Assembly: GCF_001905735.1 (NCBI RefSeq)
Contig: NZ_LISW01000002.1
Coordinates: forward strand, 635,125 to 699,124
Reading direction: 5' to 3'
DNA from: Streptomyces sp. CB01249
GTDB lineage: Bacteria > Actinomycetota > Actinomycetes > Streptomycetales > Streptomycetaceae
Length of the DNA stretch: 64,000 nt
The notes beneath the pieces were generated by a model. That model searched no databases. It had not been told where the DNA came from and saw nothing but the letters and a program-made list of their open reading frames with translations. A program made the translations under genes and the position numbers. Below, piece by piece: positions 41,753-50,041 of the stretch (position 1 is the stretch's first letter; the number at the start of each line of letters is the position of its first letter).

Positions 41753-43369
41753 ATCAACGCGTCCAGCAGTCCCCACGCCGTGGAGCTCCGCGGTATCACC
41801 AAGCGGTTCCCCGGGGTCGTGGCCAACCACGACATCGACATCACCGTGCGCCGCGGCACCGTCCACGCCCTCGTCGGCGAGAACGGCGCCGGCAAGTCCA
41901 CTCTGATGAAGATCCTTTACGGCATGCAGAAGCCGGACGAGGGCACCATCGCGATCGACGGCGAACAGGCCGTGTTCTCCAACCCGGGCGACGCCATCGA
42001 CCGCGGCATCGGCATGGTGCACCAGCACTTCATGCTCGCCGACTACCTCACCGTCCTGGAGAACGTCGTCCTGGGCTCCGAGAAGCTCTACGGCATCGGC
42101 GACCGGGCCCGCGCCAAGATCCGGGAGATCTCCGACGCGTACGGTCTCGGCGTCCGCCCGGACGCCATGGTCGAGGACCTCGGGGTCGCCGACCGGCAGC
42201 GCGTGGAGATCCTCAAGGTCCTCTACCGGGGCGCCCGCACCCTGATCCTGGACGAGCCGACCGCGGTCCTCGTGCCCCAGGAGGTCGACGCGCTCTTCGA
42301 CAACCTGCGGGAGCTCAAGGCCGAGGGCCTGACCGTCATCTTCATCTCGCACAAGCTGGGCGAGGTCCTGTCGGTCGCCGACGAGATCACGGTCATCCGG
42401 CGCGGCACCACCGTGGGCACCGCCGACCCCCGGAACACCACGACCAAGCAGCTCGCCGAGCTCATGGTCGGCAGCGAGCTCCCCTCCCCGGAGACCCGCG
42501 AGTCCACGGTCACCGACACGCCCATGCTCACCGTGGACGGCCTGCGGCTCACCGCGACCGACCCGGACGGCGCCGTGCGCGCCGTGCTCGACGGCATCAC
42601 CTTCACCATCCACAAGGGCGAGGTCCTGGGCATCGCCGGCGTGGAGGGCAACGGCCAGTCCGAACTGGTCGACGCGATCATGGGCATGCGCTCCCCGGAC
42701 GCGGGCGTCCTCACGCTGGACGGCGCGGACATCTCCCGTACCCCGACCCGCAAGCGCCGCGAGGGCGGCATGGCCGTCATCCCCGAGGACCGCCACCGGC
42801 ACGGCCTCCTCCTGGAGGCCCCGCTCTGGGAGAACCGCATCCTCGGCCACGTCACCGAGCGGCCCAACAGCCGGGGCGCCTTCCTCGACATCAAGGCCGC
42901 CCGCACCGACACCGAGCGCATCGTCCGCGAGTACGACGTCCGCACCCCCGGGATCGACGTCACCGCGGCCTCCCTCTCCGGCGGCAACCAGCAGAAGCTG
43001 ATCGTCGGCCGCGAGATGAGCCACGCGCCCAAGCTCCTGATCGCCGCGCACCCCACCCGGGGCGTCGACGTCGGCGCCCAGGCCCAGATCTGGGACCAGA
43101 TCCGCGAGGCACGGAGCGAGGGCCTGGCGGTCCTGCTGATCTCCGCCGACCTGGACGAGCTGATCGGGCTCTCCGACACCCTGCGCGTCATGTACCGCGG
43201 CCGCCTGGTCGCGGACGCCGACCCGGCGGCCATCACCCCCGAGGAGCTGGGCTCGGCGATGACCGGCGCGGCCAGCGGCCACCTGGAAGCGCCGGAGGAG
43301 GGCGAGGCGCCCGCCGCGCCCGCCACGGACGACGACACCGACCCCCGCGAAGGGGGAGAGGACCGATGA
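41753..43369 (+). CDS. ABC transporter ATPase (tandem domains), nucleoside importer; apparent ATC start
   Basis: About 538 residues with two ABC domains. Domain 1 has Walker A GENGAGKST and the Walker B region RTLILDEPTAVL. Domain 2 has a degenerate P-loop (GVEGNGQSELV) and signature LSGGNQQKL, as in RbsA/NupA-type ATPases. It drives uptake of the nucleoside bound by the BMP lipoprotein. The start is odd: AAGGAG at 41739-41744 is 8 nt before ATC 41753, in frame, giving (Ile/Met)NASSSPHAVELRG. The first standard codon, GTG 41780, has no Shine-Dalgarno and would lose nine residues. The stop overlaps the next ATG by ATGA. Confidence 0.9.
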   Translation: MNASSSPHAVELRGITKRFPGVVANHDIDITVRRGTVHALVGENGAGKSTLMKILYGMQKPDEGTIAIDGEQAVFSNPGDAIDRGIGMVHQHFMLADYLTVLENVVLGSEKLYGIGDRARAKIREISDAYGLGVRPDAMVEDLGVADRQRVEILKVLYRGARTLILDEPTAVLVPQEVDALFDNLRELKAEGLTVIFISHKLGEVLSVADEITVIRRGTTVGTADPRNTTTKQLAELMVGSELPSPETRESTVTDTPMLTVDGLRLTATDPDGAVRAVLDGITFTIHKGEVLGIAGVEGNGQSELVDAIMGMRSPDAGVLTLDGADISRTPTRKRREGGMAVIPEDRHRHGLLLEAPLWENRILGHVTERPNSRGAFLDIKAARTDTERIVREYDVRTPGIDVTAASLSGGNQQKLIVGREMSHAPKLLIAAHPTRGVDVGAQAQIWDQIREARSEGLAVLLISADLDELIGLSDTLRVMYRGRLVADADPAAITPEELGSAMTGAASGHLEAPEEGEAPAAPATDDDTDPREGGEDR

Positions 43370-44481
43370 AGAAGATCGACAAGGAGCGGCTGCTCCTGGG
43401 GATCGCGGCCCCCGTACTCGCGATCGTGGTCGCCTTCCTGGTGACGGCACTCGTGCTCGCCGCCACCGGCAAGGAGCCGTTCAACGCCTTCGGCATCATG
43501 TTCGACTACGGCCTGAAGTCGGACAGCCAGGTCTACATCCTCAACAAGGCGACGACGTACTACCTCGCGGGTCTCGCGGTGGCCGTCGGCTTCCGGATGA
43601 ACCTCTTCAACATCGGCGTCGACGGGCAGTACCGCCTGGCCGCCTTCTTCGCCGCCGCGCTCGGCGGCGCGCTGACCCTGCCCGGCGCCCTCCAGATCCC
43701 GCTGATCATCCTCACCGCGATGATCGTCGGCGCCATGTGGGCCGGTATCGCCGGTCTGCTCAAGGTCACCCGGGGCGTCAGCGAGGTCGTCTCGACCATC
43801 ATGCTGAACTCCATCGCGACCGCGATCATCGGCTATCTGCTCCAGCAGAACCGCCTCGGCCACCTGGACGAGGCCGGCACCAAGATCTCCACCAAGCCGC
43901 TCCCGGAGTCCTCGCACTTCTTCGAGTTCCCGACGACGCCGACGCCGATCTGGGGCTTCATCGTCGTCGCCGTCGCCGCCGGCATCGCGTACTGGTTCAC
44001 GCTCTCCCGTACGCGCTTCGGCTTCGACCTGCGCACGGTCGGCCAGTCCGGCTCCGCCGCCGAGGCCAGCGGGGTCAACGTCCGCCGCATGGTCATCACC
44101 TCGATGCTCATCTCGGGCGCCGTCGCCGGTCTCATCGGCATGCCGACGCTGCTCAACGACAGCCACGAGTTCAGCGGCGACTTCCCGGTCGGCATCGGCT
44201 TCACGGGTATCGCCATCGCCCTCCTCGGCCGCAACCACCCCGTCGGCATCGCGCTCGGCGCGCTGCTCTGGGGCTTCCTGGAGCGCGGCACCGGAAAGCT
44301 GGAGTTCGAGGGATACGACAAGGAGATCGTCGGCGTGATCCAGGGCGTCATCGTCCTGTGCGTCGTCATCGCGTACGAAGTCGTCCGCCGCTACGGACTC
44401 AAGCGCCAGCAGAGCAAGGTCGGCGCGGAACTCGCCGCACAGGCCGCCCGTAACTCCGACCAGCAGGAGGTGTCGGCGTGA
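43366..44481 (+). CDS. ABC transporter permease 1, nucleoside importer
   Basis: 371 residues with about eight to nine transmembrane helices, BPD_transp_2 family. Conserved features are LNKATTYYLAGLAVAVGFRMNLFNIGVDGQYRLAAFFAA (in parts) and VGQSGSAAEASGVNVRRMVITSMLISGAVAGLIG, which contains the EAA-like loop that docks the ATPase. It pairs with the second permease downstream to form the channel. ATG 43366 overlaps the ATPase stop (ATGA), so coupled. Family and neighbours place it with purine/pyrimidine nucleoside permeases such as NupP. Confidence 0.92.
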   Translation: MKKIDKERLLLGIAAPVLAIVVAFLVTALVLAATGKEPFNAFGIMFDYGLKSDSQVYILNKATTYYLAGLAVAVGFRMNLFNIGVDGQYRLAAFFAAALGGALTLPGALQIPLIILTAMIVGAMWAGIAGLLKVTRGVSEVVSTIMLNSIATAIIGYLLQQNRLGHLDEAGTKISTKPLPESSHFFEFPTTPTPIWGFIVVAVAAGIAYWFTLSRTRFGFDLRTVGQSGSAAEASGVNVRRMVITSMLISGAVAGLIGMPTLLNDSHEFSGDFPVGIGFTGIAIALLGRNHPVGIALGALLWGFLERGTGKLEFEGYDKEIVGVIQGVIVLCVVIAYEVVRRYGLKRQQSKVGAELAAQAARNSDQQEVSA

Positions 44482-45767
44482 CCGTCACGGCGACTTCCAC
44501 CCCGCCCCCGGCGGCCCCCAAGGTCTCCGGCGGCAAGAGCGGGCGCTCCCGCCTCTCGTTCCCCGTCATCCTGCTGATCGTCGCGGGCGTCCTGCTCGCG
44601 CTGTCCGCCGTGCGCGCCATCACCGGCGCCCAGGACGTCACCTCGGCGGGCCAGATCAGTGCGGCGCTCGCCATGGCCGTGCCGATCGGCCTCGCCGGTC
44701 TCGGCGGCCTCTGGTCCGAACGCGCCGGTGTGGTCAACATCGGCCTCGAAGGCATGATGATCCTCGGCACCTTCTTCGGTGCCTGGGCCGGCTGGCAGAC
44801 CAGCCCCTGGCTCGGCGTCCTCGCCGGGGTCATCGGCGGCATGCTCGGCGGCCTGCTGCACGCGGTCGCGACCATCACCTTCGGCGTCGACCACATCATC
44901 TCCGGCATCGCGATCAACATCCTGGCGCTCGGCTTCACCACCTACTTCGCCAAGCTGTGGTTCAACACCGGCGAGGCGGCGGCCAAGGGCGGCTCCCCGA
45001 AGCAGTCCCCGCCGGCCGACGAGATCACCTCGGTGACGATCCCCGGCCTCTCCGACGGACTGCACTCCATCGAGAAGCACCACTGGTTCTTCGTCTCCGA
45101 CCTGGCCGGCATCCTCGGCGGCCTCGTCACCAACCTCTCGCTGCTGACGATCCTCGCCGTCGTCCTCTTCATCGGGACCTTCTTCGTCCTGTGGAAGAGC
45201 GCGTTCGGCCTGCGGCTGCGCTCCTGCGGCGAGAACCCGGTCGCCGCCGAATCGCTGGGCGTCAACGTCTACACGTACAAGTACATCGCGGTGATCGTCT
45301 CCGGCGGGCTCGCCGGGCTCGGCGGTGCCTTCCTCTCCCTGGTCACCTCGCACATCTACAACGAGGGCCAGACCGGCGGACGCGGTTACATCGGTCTCGC
45401 CGCGATGATCTTCGGCAACTGGCGCCCCGGCGGACTCGCCATGGGCGCGGGCCTGTTCGGCTTCGCCGACGCGCTCCAGCTGCGCAACGGCGGCGAGTCC
45501 GTCCACGCGCTGCTCCTGCTGCTGTGCGTGGTGCTCGTCGGCATCGCCGGGTGGAAGCTCTACCGCAAGAGCTGGGTGCAGGGCGTCGTCAGCGCGGTCA
45601 TCGCGGCGGTCGTCCTGGTCTGGTACCTCGGTACGGACAGCGTGCCCACGGAGTTCGTGAGCGCCACGCCGTACATCGTCACGCTGCTCGTCCTCTCGCT
45701 CTCCGCGCAGCGGCTGCGGATGCCGAAGGCGGACGGCATGCGCTACCGCAAGGGCCAGGGCAAGTGA
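44478..45767 (+). CDS. ABC transporter permease 2, nucleoside importer
   Basis: 429 residues with about nine helices. Conserved elements are RAGVVNIGLEGMMILGTFFGAWAGW, HAVATITFGVDHIISGIAINILALGFTTYF (in parts), and LRLRSCGENPVAAESLGVNVYTYKYIAVIVSGGLAGLGGAFLSL, typical of NupQ-type permeases with the ATPase-docking loop. The N-terminus carries about 25 hydrophilic residues. GTG 44478 overlaps the previous stop by 4 bp (GTGA), and its own stop overlaps cdd's GTG, so translation of the whole operon is coupled. Confidence 0.92.
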   Translation: MTVTATSTPPPAAPKVSGGKSGRSRLSFPVILLIVAGVLLALSAVRAITGAQDVTSAGQISAALAMAVPIGLAGLGGLWSERAGVVNIGLEGMMILGTFFGAWAGWQTSPWLGVLAGVIGGMLGGLLHAVATITFGVDHIISGIAINILALGFTTYFAKLWFNTGEAAAKGGSPKQSPPADEITSVTIPGLSDGLHSIEKHHWFFVSDLAGILGGLVTNLSLLTILAVVLFIGTFFVLWKSAFGLRLRSCGENPVAAESLGVNVYTYKYIAVIVSGGLAGLGGAFLSLVTSHIYNEGQTGGRGYIGLAAMIFGNWRPGGLAMGAGLFGFADALQLRNGGESVHALLLLLCVVLVGIAGWKLYRKSWVQGVVSAVIAAVVLVWYLGTDSVPTEFVSATPYIVTLLVLSLSAQRLRMPKADGMRYRKGQGK

Positions 45768-46165
45768 CGCCGCCCTTCACCGAGGCCGACTGGGAAGCCC
45801 TGCGAGCCGCGGCCCGGGACGCCATGTCCCGGGCGTACGCCCCGTACTCCGGCTACCCGGTCGGCGTCGCCGCCCGGGTGGACGACGGCCGTACGATCAC
45901 CGGCTGCAACGTCGAGAACGCCTCGTACGGGATCGGGCTGTGCGCCGAGTGCGGCCTGGTCTCCCAGCTGCACGCCACGGGCGGCGGCCGGCTGACCCAC
46001 TTCACCTGCGTGGACGGGGCGGGCGAGAGCCTGGTCCCGTGCGGCCGGTGCCGGCAGCTGCTGTACGAGTTCGGCGGACCGGAGCTGATCCTGGAGACCC
46101 CGGACGGCTTCCGCACCCTGGACGAGATGCTGCCCCAGGCGTTCGGCCCGTCGCACCTCGGCTGA
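45764..46165 (+). CDS. cdd: Cytidine deaminase
   Basis: 133-residue zinc enzyme converting cytidine and deoxycytidine to uridine and deoxyuridine in the cytosol. The catalytic motif GCNVENASYGIGLCAECG contains the zinc Cys and proton-shuttling Glu, and VPCGRCRQLLYEFG provides the PCxxC pair. Length is standard for the homotetrameric class. GTG 45764 overlaps the permease stop (GTGA), so it is co-expressed with the importer: deamination follows uptake directly. A long hairpin terminator follows. Confidence 0.93.
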   Translation: MTPPFTEADWEALRAAARDAMSRAYAPYSGYPVGVAARVDDGRTITGCNVENASYGIGLCAECGLVSQLHATGGGRLTHFTCVDGAGESLVPCGRCRQLLYEFGGPELILETPDGFRTLDEMLPQAFGPSHLG

Positions 46166-46171
46166 CGCCTT

Positions 46172-46214
46172 CCGCCGGGTGGGCCCGCACAACGGGCCCA
46201 CCCGGCGGCTCTTT
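46172..46214 (+). terminator. Intrinsic terminator after cdd
   Basis: A 16-bp perfect stem (46172-46187 with 46193-46208) with a 5-nt loop is followed by CTCTTTT. It ends the transporter-cdd operon, and deoA starts anew downstream. Confidence 0.8.
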
Positions 46215-46218
46215 TGCT

Positions 46219-46234
46219 CTCTATGCGCGTAGAG
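46219..46234 (+). promoter_or_regulatory. Operator-like site C, upstream of deoA
   Basis: CTCTATGCGCGTAGAG is a near-perfect palindrome (one mismatched pair) whose core CTATGCGCGTAG differs from site B by one base. It sits right after the cdd terminator and 50 bp before deoA. Confidence 0.55.
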
Positions 46235-46283
46235 TCAACGGGACCCACGCGTTTGTACGTACCGGCCGGAAGGACGCCAGACC

Positions 46284-47561
46284 ATGGACGCCATCTCCGT
46301 CATCCGCACCAAGCGGGACCGAGGCGAGCTGACCCCCGAGCAGATCGACTGGGTCATCGACGCGTACACCCGCGGCGAGGTCGCCGACGAGCAGATGTCC
46401 GCGCTGGCCATGGCGATCCTGCTGAACGGCATGAACCGTACGGAGATCGCCCGCTGGACCGCCGCGATGATCGCCTCCGGTGAGCGGATGAACTTCGACA
46501 GCCTCTCCCGCCCCACCACGGACAAGCACTCCACCGGTGGCGTCGGCGACAAGATCACCCTGCCGCTCGCCCCGCTCGTCGCCGCCTGCGGCGCGGCCGT
46601 CCCCCAGCTCAGCGGCCGGGGCCTCGGCCACACCGGCGGCACCCTCGACAAGCTGGAGTCCATCCCCGGCTGGCGCGCCCACCTCTCCAACGCCGAGATG
46701 CTGGACGTCCTCGACACCACCGGCGCGGTCATCTGCGCGGCGGGCGACGGCCTCGCCCCGGCCGACAAGAAGCTGTACGCGCTGCGCGACGTCACCGGCA
46801 CCGTCGAGGCGATCCCGCTCATCGCCAGCTCGATCATGTCCAAGAAGATCGCCGAGGGCACCGGCGCCCTGGTCCTGGACGTCAAGGTCGGCTCCGGCGC
46901 CTTCATGAAGACCCTGGACGACGCCCGCGAGCTGGCCTCCACGATGGTCGCCCTCGGCACCGACAGCGGCGTCCGCACGGTCGCCCTGCTCACCGACATG
47001 TCCACTCCGCTGGGCCTCACCGCGGGCAACGCCCTGGAGGTCCGCGAGTCCGTCGAGGTCCTGGCCGGTGGCGGCCCGAAGGACGTCATCGACCTCACGC
47101 TGGCCCTCGCCCGCGAGATGCTGGACGCGGCGGGCCTCAAGGACGCCGACCCGGAGAAGGCCCTCCAGGACGGCTCCGCGATGGACGTCTGGCGCCGCAT
47201 GATCTCCGCCCAGGGCGGCGACCCCGACGCCGCGCTCCCGGTCGCCCGCGAGCAGCACGTCATCAAGGCGTCCGCCTCCGGCGTCCTGACCCGCCTGGAC
47301 GCCTACGACATCGGCGTCGCCGCCTGGCGCCTCGGCGCGGGCCGCGCCCGCAAGGAGGACCCGGTCCAGGCCGGGGCCGGCATCGAGATCCACGCCAAGC
47401 CCGGCGACGTGATCACCGACGGCCAGCCGCTGCTGACGCTGCACACGGACACCCCGGAGAAGTTCGACTACGCCCTGAAGGCGCTCCCGGACGCGTACGA
47501 CATCGCCCCCGCGGGCACGGCGTTCACGGCGACCCCGGTGGTGCGGGAACGTATCGCCTGA
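46284..47561 (+). CDS. deoA: Thymidine phosphorylase
   Basis: 425-residue pyrimidine-nucleoside phosphorylase that splits thymidine or deoxyuridine with phosphate to base and deoxyribose-1-phosphate. The signature SGRGLGHTGGTLDKLESIPG is present, as are TDKHSTGGVGDKITLPLAPLVAACGAAVPQ (in parts), the substrate-site SSIMSKKIAEGTGALVLDVKVGSGAFMK, and the C-terminal beta domain (AYDIGVAAWRLGAGRARKEDPVQAGAGIEI). ATG 46284 follows GGAAGGA. With cdd and the importer it forms a full route from external nucleoside to base plus sugar phosphate. Confidence 0.95.
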   Translation: MDAISVIRTKRDRGELTPEQIDWVIDAYTRGEVADEQMSALAMAILLNGMNRTEIARWTAAMIASGERMNFDSLSRPTTDKHSTGGVGDKITLPLAPLVAACGAAVPQLSGRGLGHTGGTLDKLESIPGWRAHLSNAEMLDVLDTTGAVICAAGDGLAPADKKLYALRDVTGTVEAIPLIASSIMSKKIAEGTGALVLDVKVGSGAFMKTLDDARELASTMVALGTDSGVRTVALLTDMSTPLGLTAGNALEVRESVEVLAGGGPKDVIDLTLALAREMLDAAGLKDADPEKALQDGSAMDVWRRMISAQGGDPDAALPVAREQHVIKASASGVLTRLDAYDIGVAAWRLGAGRARKEDPVQAGAGIEIHAKPGDVITDGQPLLTLHTDTPEKFDYALKALPDAYDIAPAGTAFTATPVVRERIA

Positions 47562-47605
47562 CCTCGATGCGATGAATTCCCGGCGCGCCGCCGGTCTGCC
47601 TGGAC

Positions 47606-47896
47606 ATGAACCCCGAGCAGCCGACGGCCGTCGTCGTTCTCCCGGACCCCCTCACCCGGGCCGATGTCCCCCGCCTCTGCGCCGAACTGGCGGCGGCCCT
47701 GACGGCGTCCCCGACCGCGGAGGCGTCCTGCGACACGAGCGCCGTCGCCCACCCGGACCTGACGACGATCGAGGCGATCGCCCGCCTCTCCCTGACGGCC
47801 CGCAGAATGGGCGCGCCGGGCCTGCGCCTGTGCAACACCCCGCCGGAACTACGAGCGTTGCTGGATCTGGTGGGGCTGGGGAAGACCCTTACCTGA
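47606..47896 (+). CDS. STAS-domain-like protein
   Basis: 96 residues with a pattern of an anti-anti-sigma/STAS domain: a beta strand (TAVVVLPDPL), helix, strand containing EASCDTSAVAHPDLTTIEAIARLSLTARRMGAPGLRLCNTP (in parts), where the position normally holding the phosphorylated Ser falls in the HPDLTTIEA stretch, then a C-terminal helix PELRALLDLVGLGKTL. Such proteins bind an anti-sigma kinase or act in MlaB/Slp-type transport; partner unknown. No clear ribosome-binding site. It lies 44 bp after deoA in the same direction and is the last gene before the island. Confidence 0.78.
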   Translation: MNPEQPTAVVVLPDPLTRADVPRLCAELAAALTASPTAEASCDTSAVAHPDLTTIEAIARLSLTARRMGAPGLRLCNTPPELRALLDLVGLGKTLT

Positions 47897-48432
47897 GGTC
47901 GGCCTCCGTGATGGTCTACACATTACGCACAGTTGCGAATCTCGCGTCCGATGGTGGGGCCCTGGAGTGTAACCAGCCATGCCCTGGGCGAGCTGAGGTC
48001 GCCAGTCGCCCTTGCACGGGTGGCGATCGCTGCGAAAGATCTGCCGGTTGCAGGTGGCGATGCAAGGGGTTCGACCTACAACTGTTCTTGGTTTGCGAAG
48101 AGTTATGGATTCCTGGTGATCGCCTCACGGTCCGGTTTTGATGCGTTGCCGGTCCAGCTATCCATCATCTTTCAGTCAGGGGACTTTCTTTCGGCGGGAA
48201 AGATCAAAACTACTGTGTGTAACCAGAAAGTATGGAGGTGAAGAAGTCGAAGGTCGGCTTTGCCTCTAGCCCGCGTGCGCTTGATCGACTGTTGTTGCCG
48301 GCCTGTCACGAGGCGATCCGGCCATACATTGACATGCGCAGGAAGTGCAGTATTTGATTCGCTCTGCTGTGCGCGGAGGAATGAGGCACCGGGGGGTGTT
48401 GGCGCGCAGGTTTCTCTCATAGGGGTGGGGTT
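47897..48432. other. 536-bp intergenic region, left boundary of the accessory island
   Basis: Less GC-rich than the surrounding chromosome. It contains an unconvincing 102-codon frame (47933-48241) without a ribosome-binding site or family, and near its end a promoter-like TTGACA/TATTTG pair. No tRNA or attachment-site repeat was recognised. The change of base composition here probably marks the junction of core and imported DNA. Confidence 0.5.
48329..48356 (+). promoter_or_regulatory. Promoter for the FG-GAP gene
   Basis: Consensus -35 TTGACA (48329-48334), 16-bp spacer, then -10 TATTTG (48351-48356), about 75 bp before GTG 48433. The full TTGACA is unusual in this window. Confidence 0.55.
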
Positions 48433-49983
48433 GTGAAACTGAAATTCCGCATGCCCGGAATCGTCGCTGCGGCTGGATTGCTCGTAGCAGCCTCGGGCTT
48501 GGTGTTCGCGGATGCCGTGCCGGCTGCCGCTGCGGCGTGCGCGGGTGTCGGCTCGGACTACAACGGTGACGGGCTGATCGACAACGTAGTCACGGACCCG
48601 CAGGCGACGGTGTCCGGAGTCAAGGAAGCCGGACTGATCCGGGTCATCTACGCGGGAGACGTGCCCGCTGCGGAGATTTCGCAGGCGTCGCCGAACATGG
48701 GATCCGTGGCGCCCGAGCAGGGTGACCGCTTCGGATCAGCCATAGCTTGGTCCGACTTCAACGGTGACGGTTGTACCGATCTCGTCGTCGGCACTCCGAA
48801 CGAAGACCTCGGCTCGGGTGCCGAGGTCATGAGGGACGCCGGCATCATCCACATCATCTACGGTTCGCCCGCAGGTCTCGGCGCCGGCGATCCGGCCACT
48901 CTCTACGGCCAGGCCTCGTTCGGGCCGGGAGCGAACGAGGCCGGTGACCTGTTCGGCTACGCGCTGCAGGCCGGTACCGCTGCCTCCGGCGAGCCGTATC
49001 TCGTCGTCGGGTCCCCCGGTGAAGATGTTCTGGTCGATGGCGTCAGCGTTCCTGACGCCGGTTCCGTCAGCTATGCGGAGGGCAACACAAGAGGCGCGAT
49101 CACCCAGGACAGCCCGGGAGTCTTCGGTGACGTCGAGAGCGGCGATCAGTTCGGAGCCGCGCTGGCGGGGACCAACCGCTACTTCGCCGTCGGAGAACCG
49201 GGGGAGACCCTGGAAAATGCCGCGGCCGCTGGCGGAGTCACCGTCTTCAGCCACACACTCAAGGACGGCATGCCCACCCCGCTCACATGGATCGACCAGG
49301 GCGAAGGACTCACCGGCGCCATCGAGCCCGGTGACCGCTTCGGGGCCGCGCTGTCGATGACCAACTACCGCCCGTCGAACCAGACCTACAACACGGATGC
49401 CCTGCTCGCCATCGGCACCCCGGGCGAAGCGATCGGAACCGTTCCCGGCGCGGGCAGCACCACGGTGGTGCGCATCGAACCCTCGGGCACGTTCACCGAG
49501 ATCAAGGCGCTGGACGCCGGTATCGCGAACGTGGAAGGCGAGCCCGGCGCGGGAGACTCCTTCGGACAACGGGTAGCCATCACAAACACCGACACCAGCG
49601 TGGTGACCAGCACGTCCACCATCCGACTCGCCGTGGGCGTCCCCGGGCGCGACGTGGACGGGCTCGCGGACGCCGGAGTGGTGCACGTGTTCAAGCCCCT
49701 CGACACCGACCCGGGAAGTACGGACAAGATCATCAAGCGGGGCTCCGGAGTGCTGCCCGGCACCCCTCACGCCCGTGACTTCACCGGCATCGCGCTCCGC
49801 TCCGGCACAAGCGTCCTGTACATAGGCATCCCCTACAGCAAGGACCCCGCGACCTCCAAGGGTGTGCTCTACACGATGCCGTGGACCGACATCGACGGCA
49901 CGTCGAACGTCGGCACCAAGACCTTCCAGCCAGGCGCCGGCGGCCTCTCGGACATCGGCACTGCCTTCGCGACCGTCGGATGA
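48433..49983 (+). CDS. Secreted FG-GAP repeat (integrin-alpha-like beta-propeller) protein
   Basis: 516 residues. A Sec signal peptide (residues 1-35) ends near PAAAAACAG. The mature protein is a beta-propeller of FG-GAP-type repeats: DYNGDGLIDNVV, SAIAWSDFNGDGCTDLVVGTPNED (calcium-binding DxNxDG), DLFGYALQAG, EPYLVVGSPGED, DQFGAALAG, DRFGAALSM, DSFGQRVAI and LAVGVPGRD recur about every 60-70 residues. Such proteins bind surface ligands or partner proteins; the role here is unknown. GTG 48433 follows GGGGTGGGG. It starts a rightward set with the LamG and RHS genes, a combination suggesting a shared secreted system (inference). Confidence 0.87.
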   Translation: MKLKFRMPGIVAAAGLLVAASGLVFADAVPAAAAACAGVGSDYNGDGLIDNVVTDPQATVSGVKEAGLIRVIYAGDVPAAEISQASPNMGSVAPEQGDRFGSAIAWSDFNGDGCTDLVVGTPNEDLGSGAEVMRDAGIIHIIYGSPAGLGAGDPATLYGQASFGPGANEAGDLFGYALQAGTAASGEPYLVVGSPGEDVLVDGVSVPDAGSVSYAEGNTRGAITQDSPGVFGDVESGDQFGAALAGTNRYFAVGEPGETLENAAAAGGVTVFSHTLKDGMPTPLTWIDQGEGLTGAIEPGDRFGAALSMTNYRPSNQTYNTDALLAIGTPGEAIGTVPGAGSTTVVRIEPSGTFTEIKALDAGIANVEGEPGAGDSFGQRVAITNTDTSVVTSTSTIRLAVGVPGRDVDGLADAGVVHVFKPLDTDPGSTDKIIKRGSGVLPGTPHARDFTGIALRSGTSVLYIGIPYSKDPATSKGVLYTMPWTDIDGTSNVGTKTFQPGAGGLSDIGTAFATVG

Positions 49984-50041
49984 CCGGCGTGGAACGCGAA
50001 CGACGGCAGAGCCACAGGAGCGAGAGAGAGCGGACGACCAA

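Noticed and set aside
48068..48085. GGTTCGACC resembling a tRNA T-loop, a possible attachment site remnant
   Set aside because: No acceptor or anticodon stem could be built around it, and no matching copy was found at the right edge of the island.
47933..48241. A 102-codon frame in the gap after the STAS gene
   Set aside because: No ribosome-binding site, no family, codon use unlike neighbouring genes, and it sits in the composition-shifted gap.
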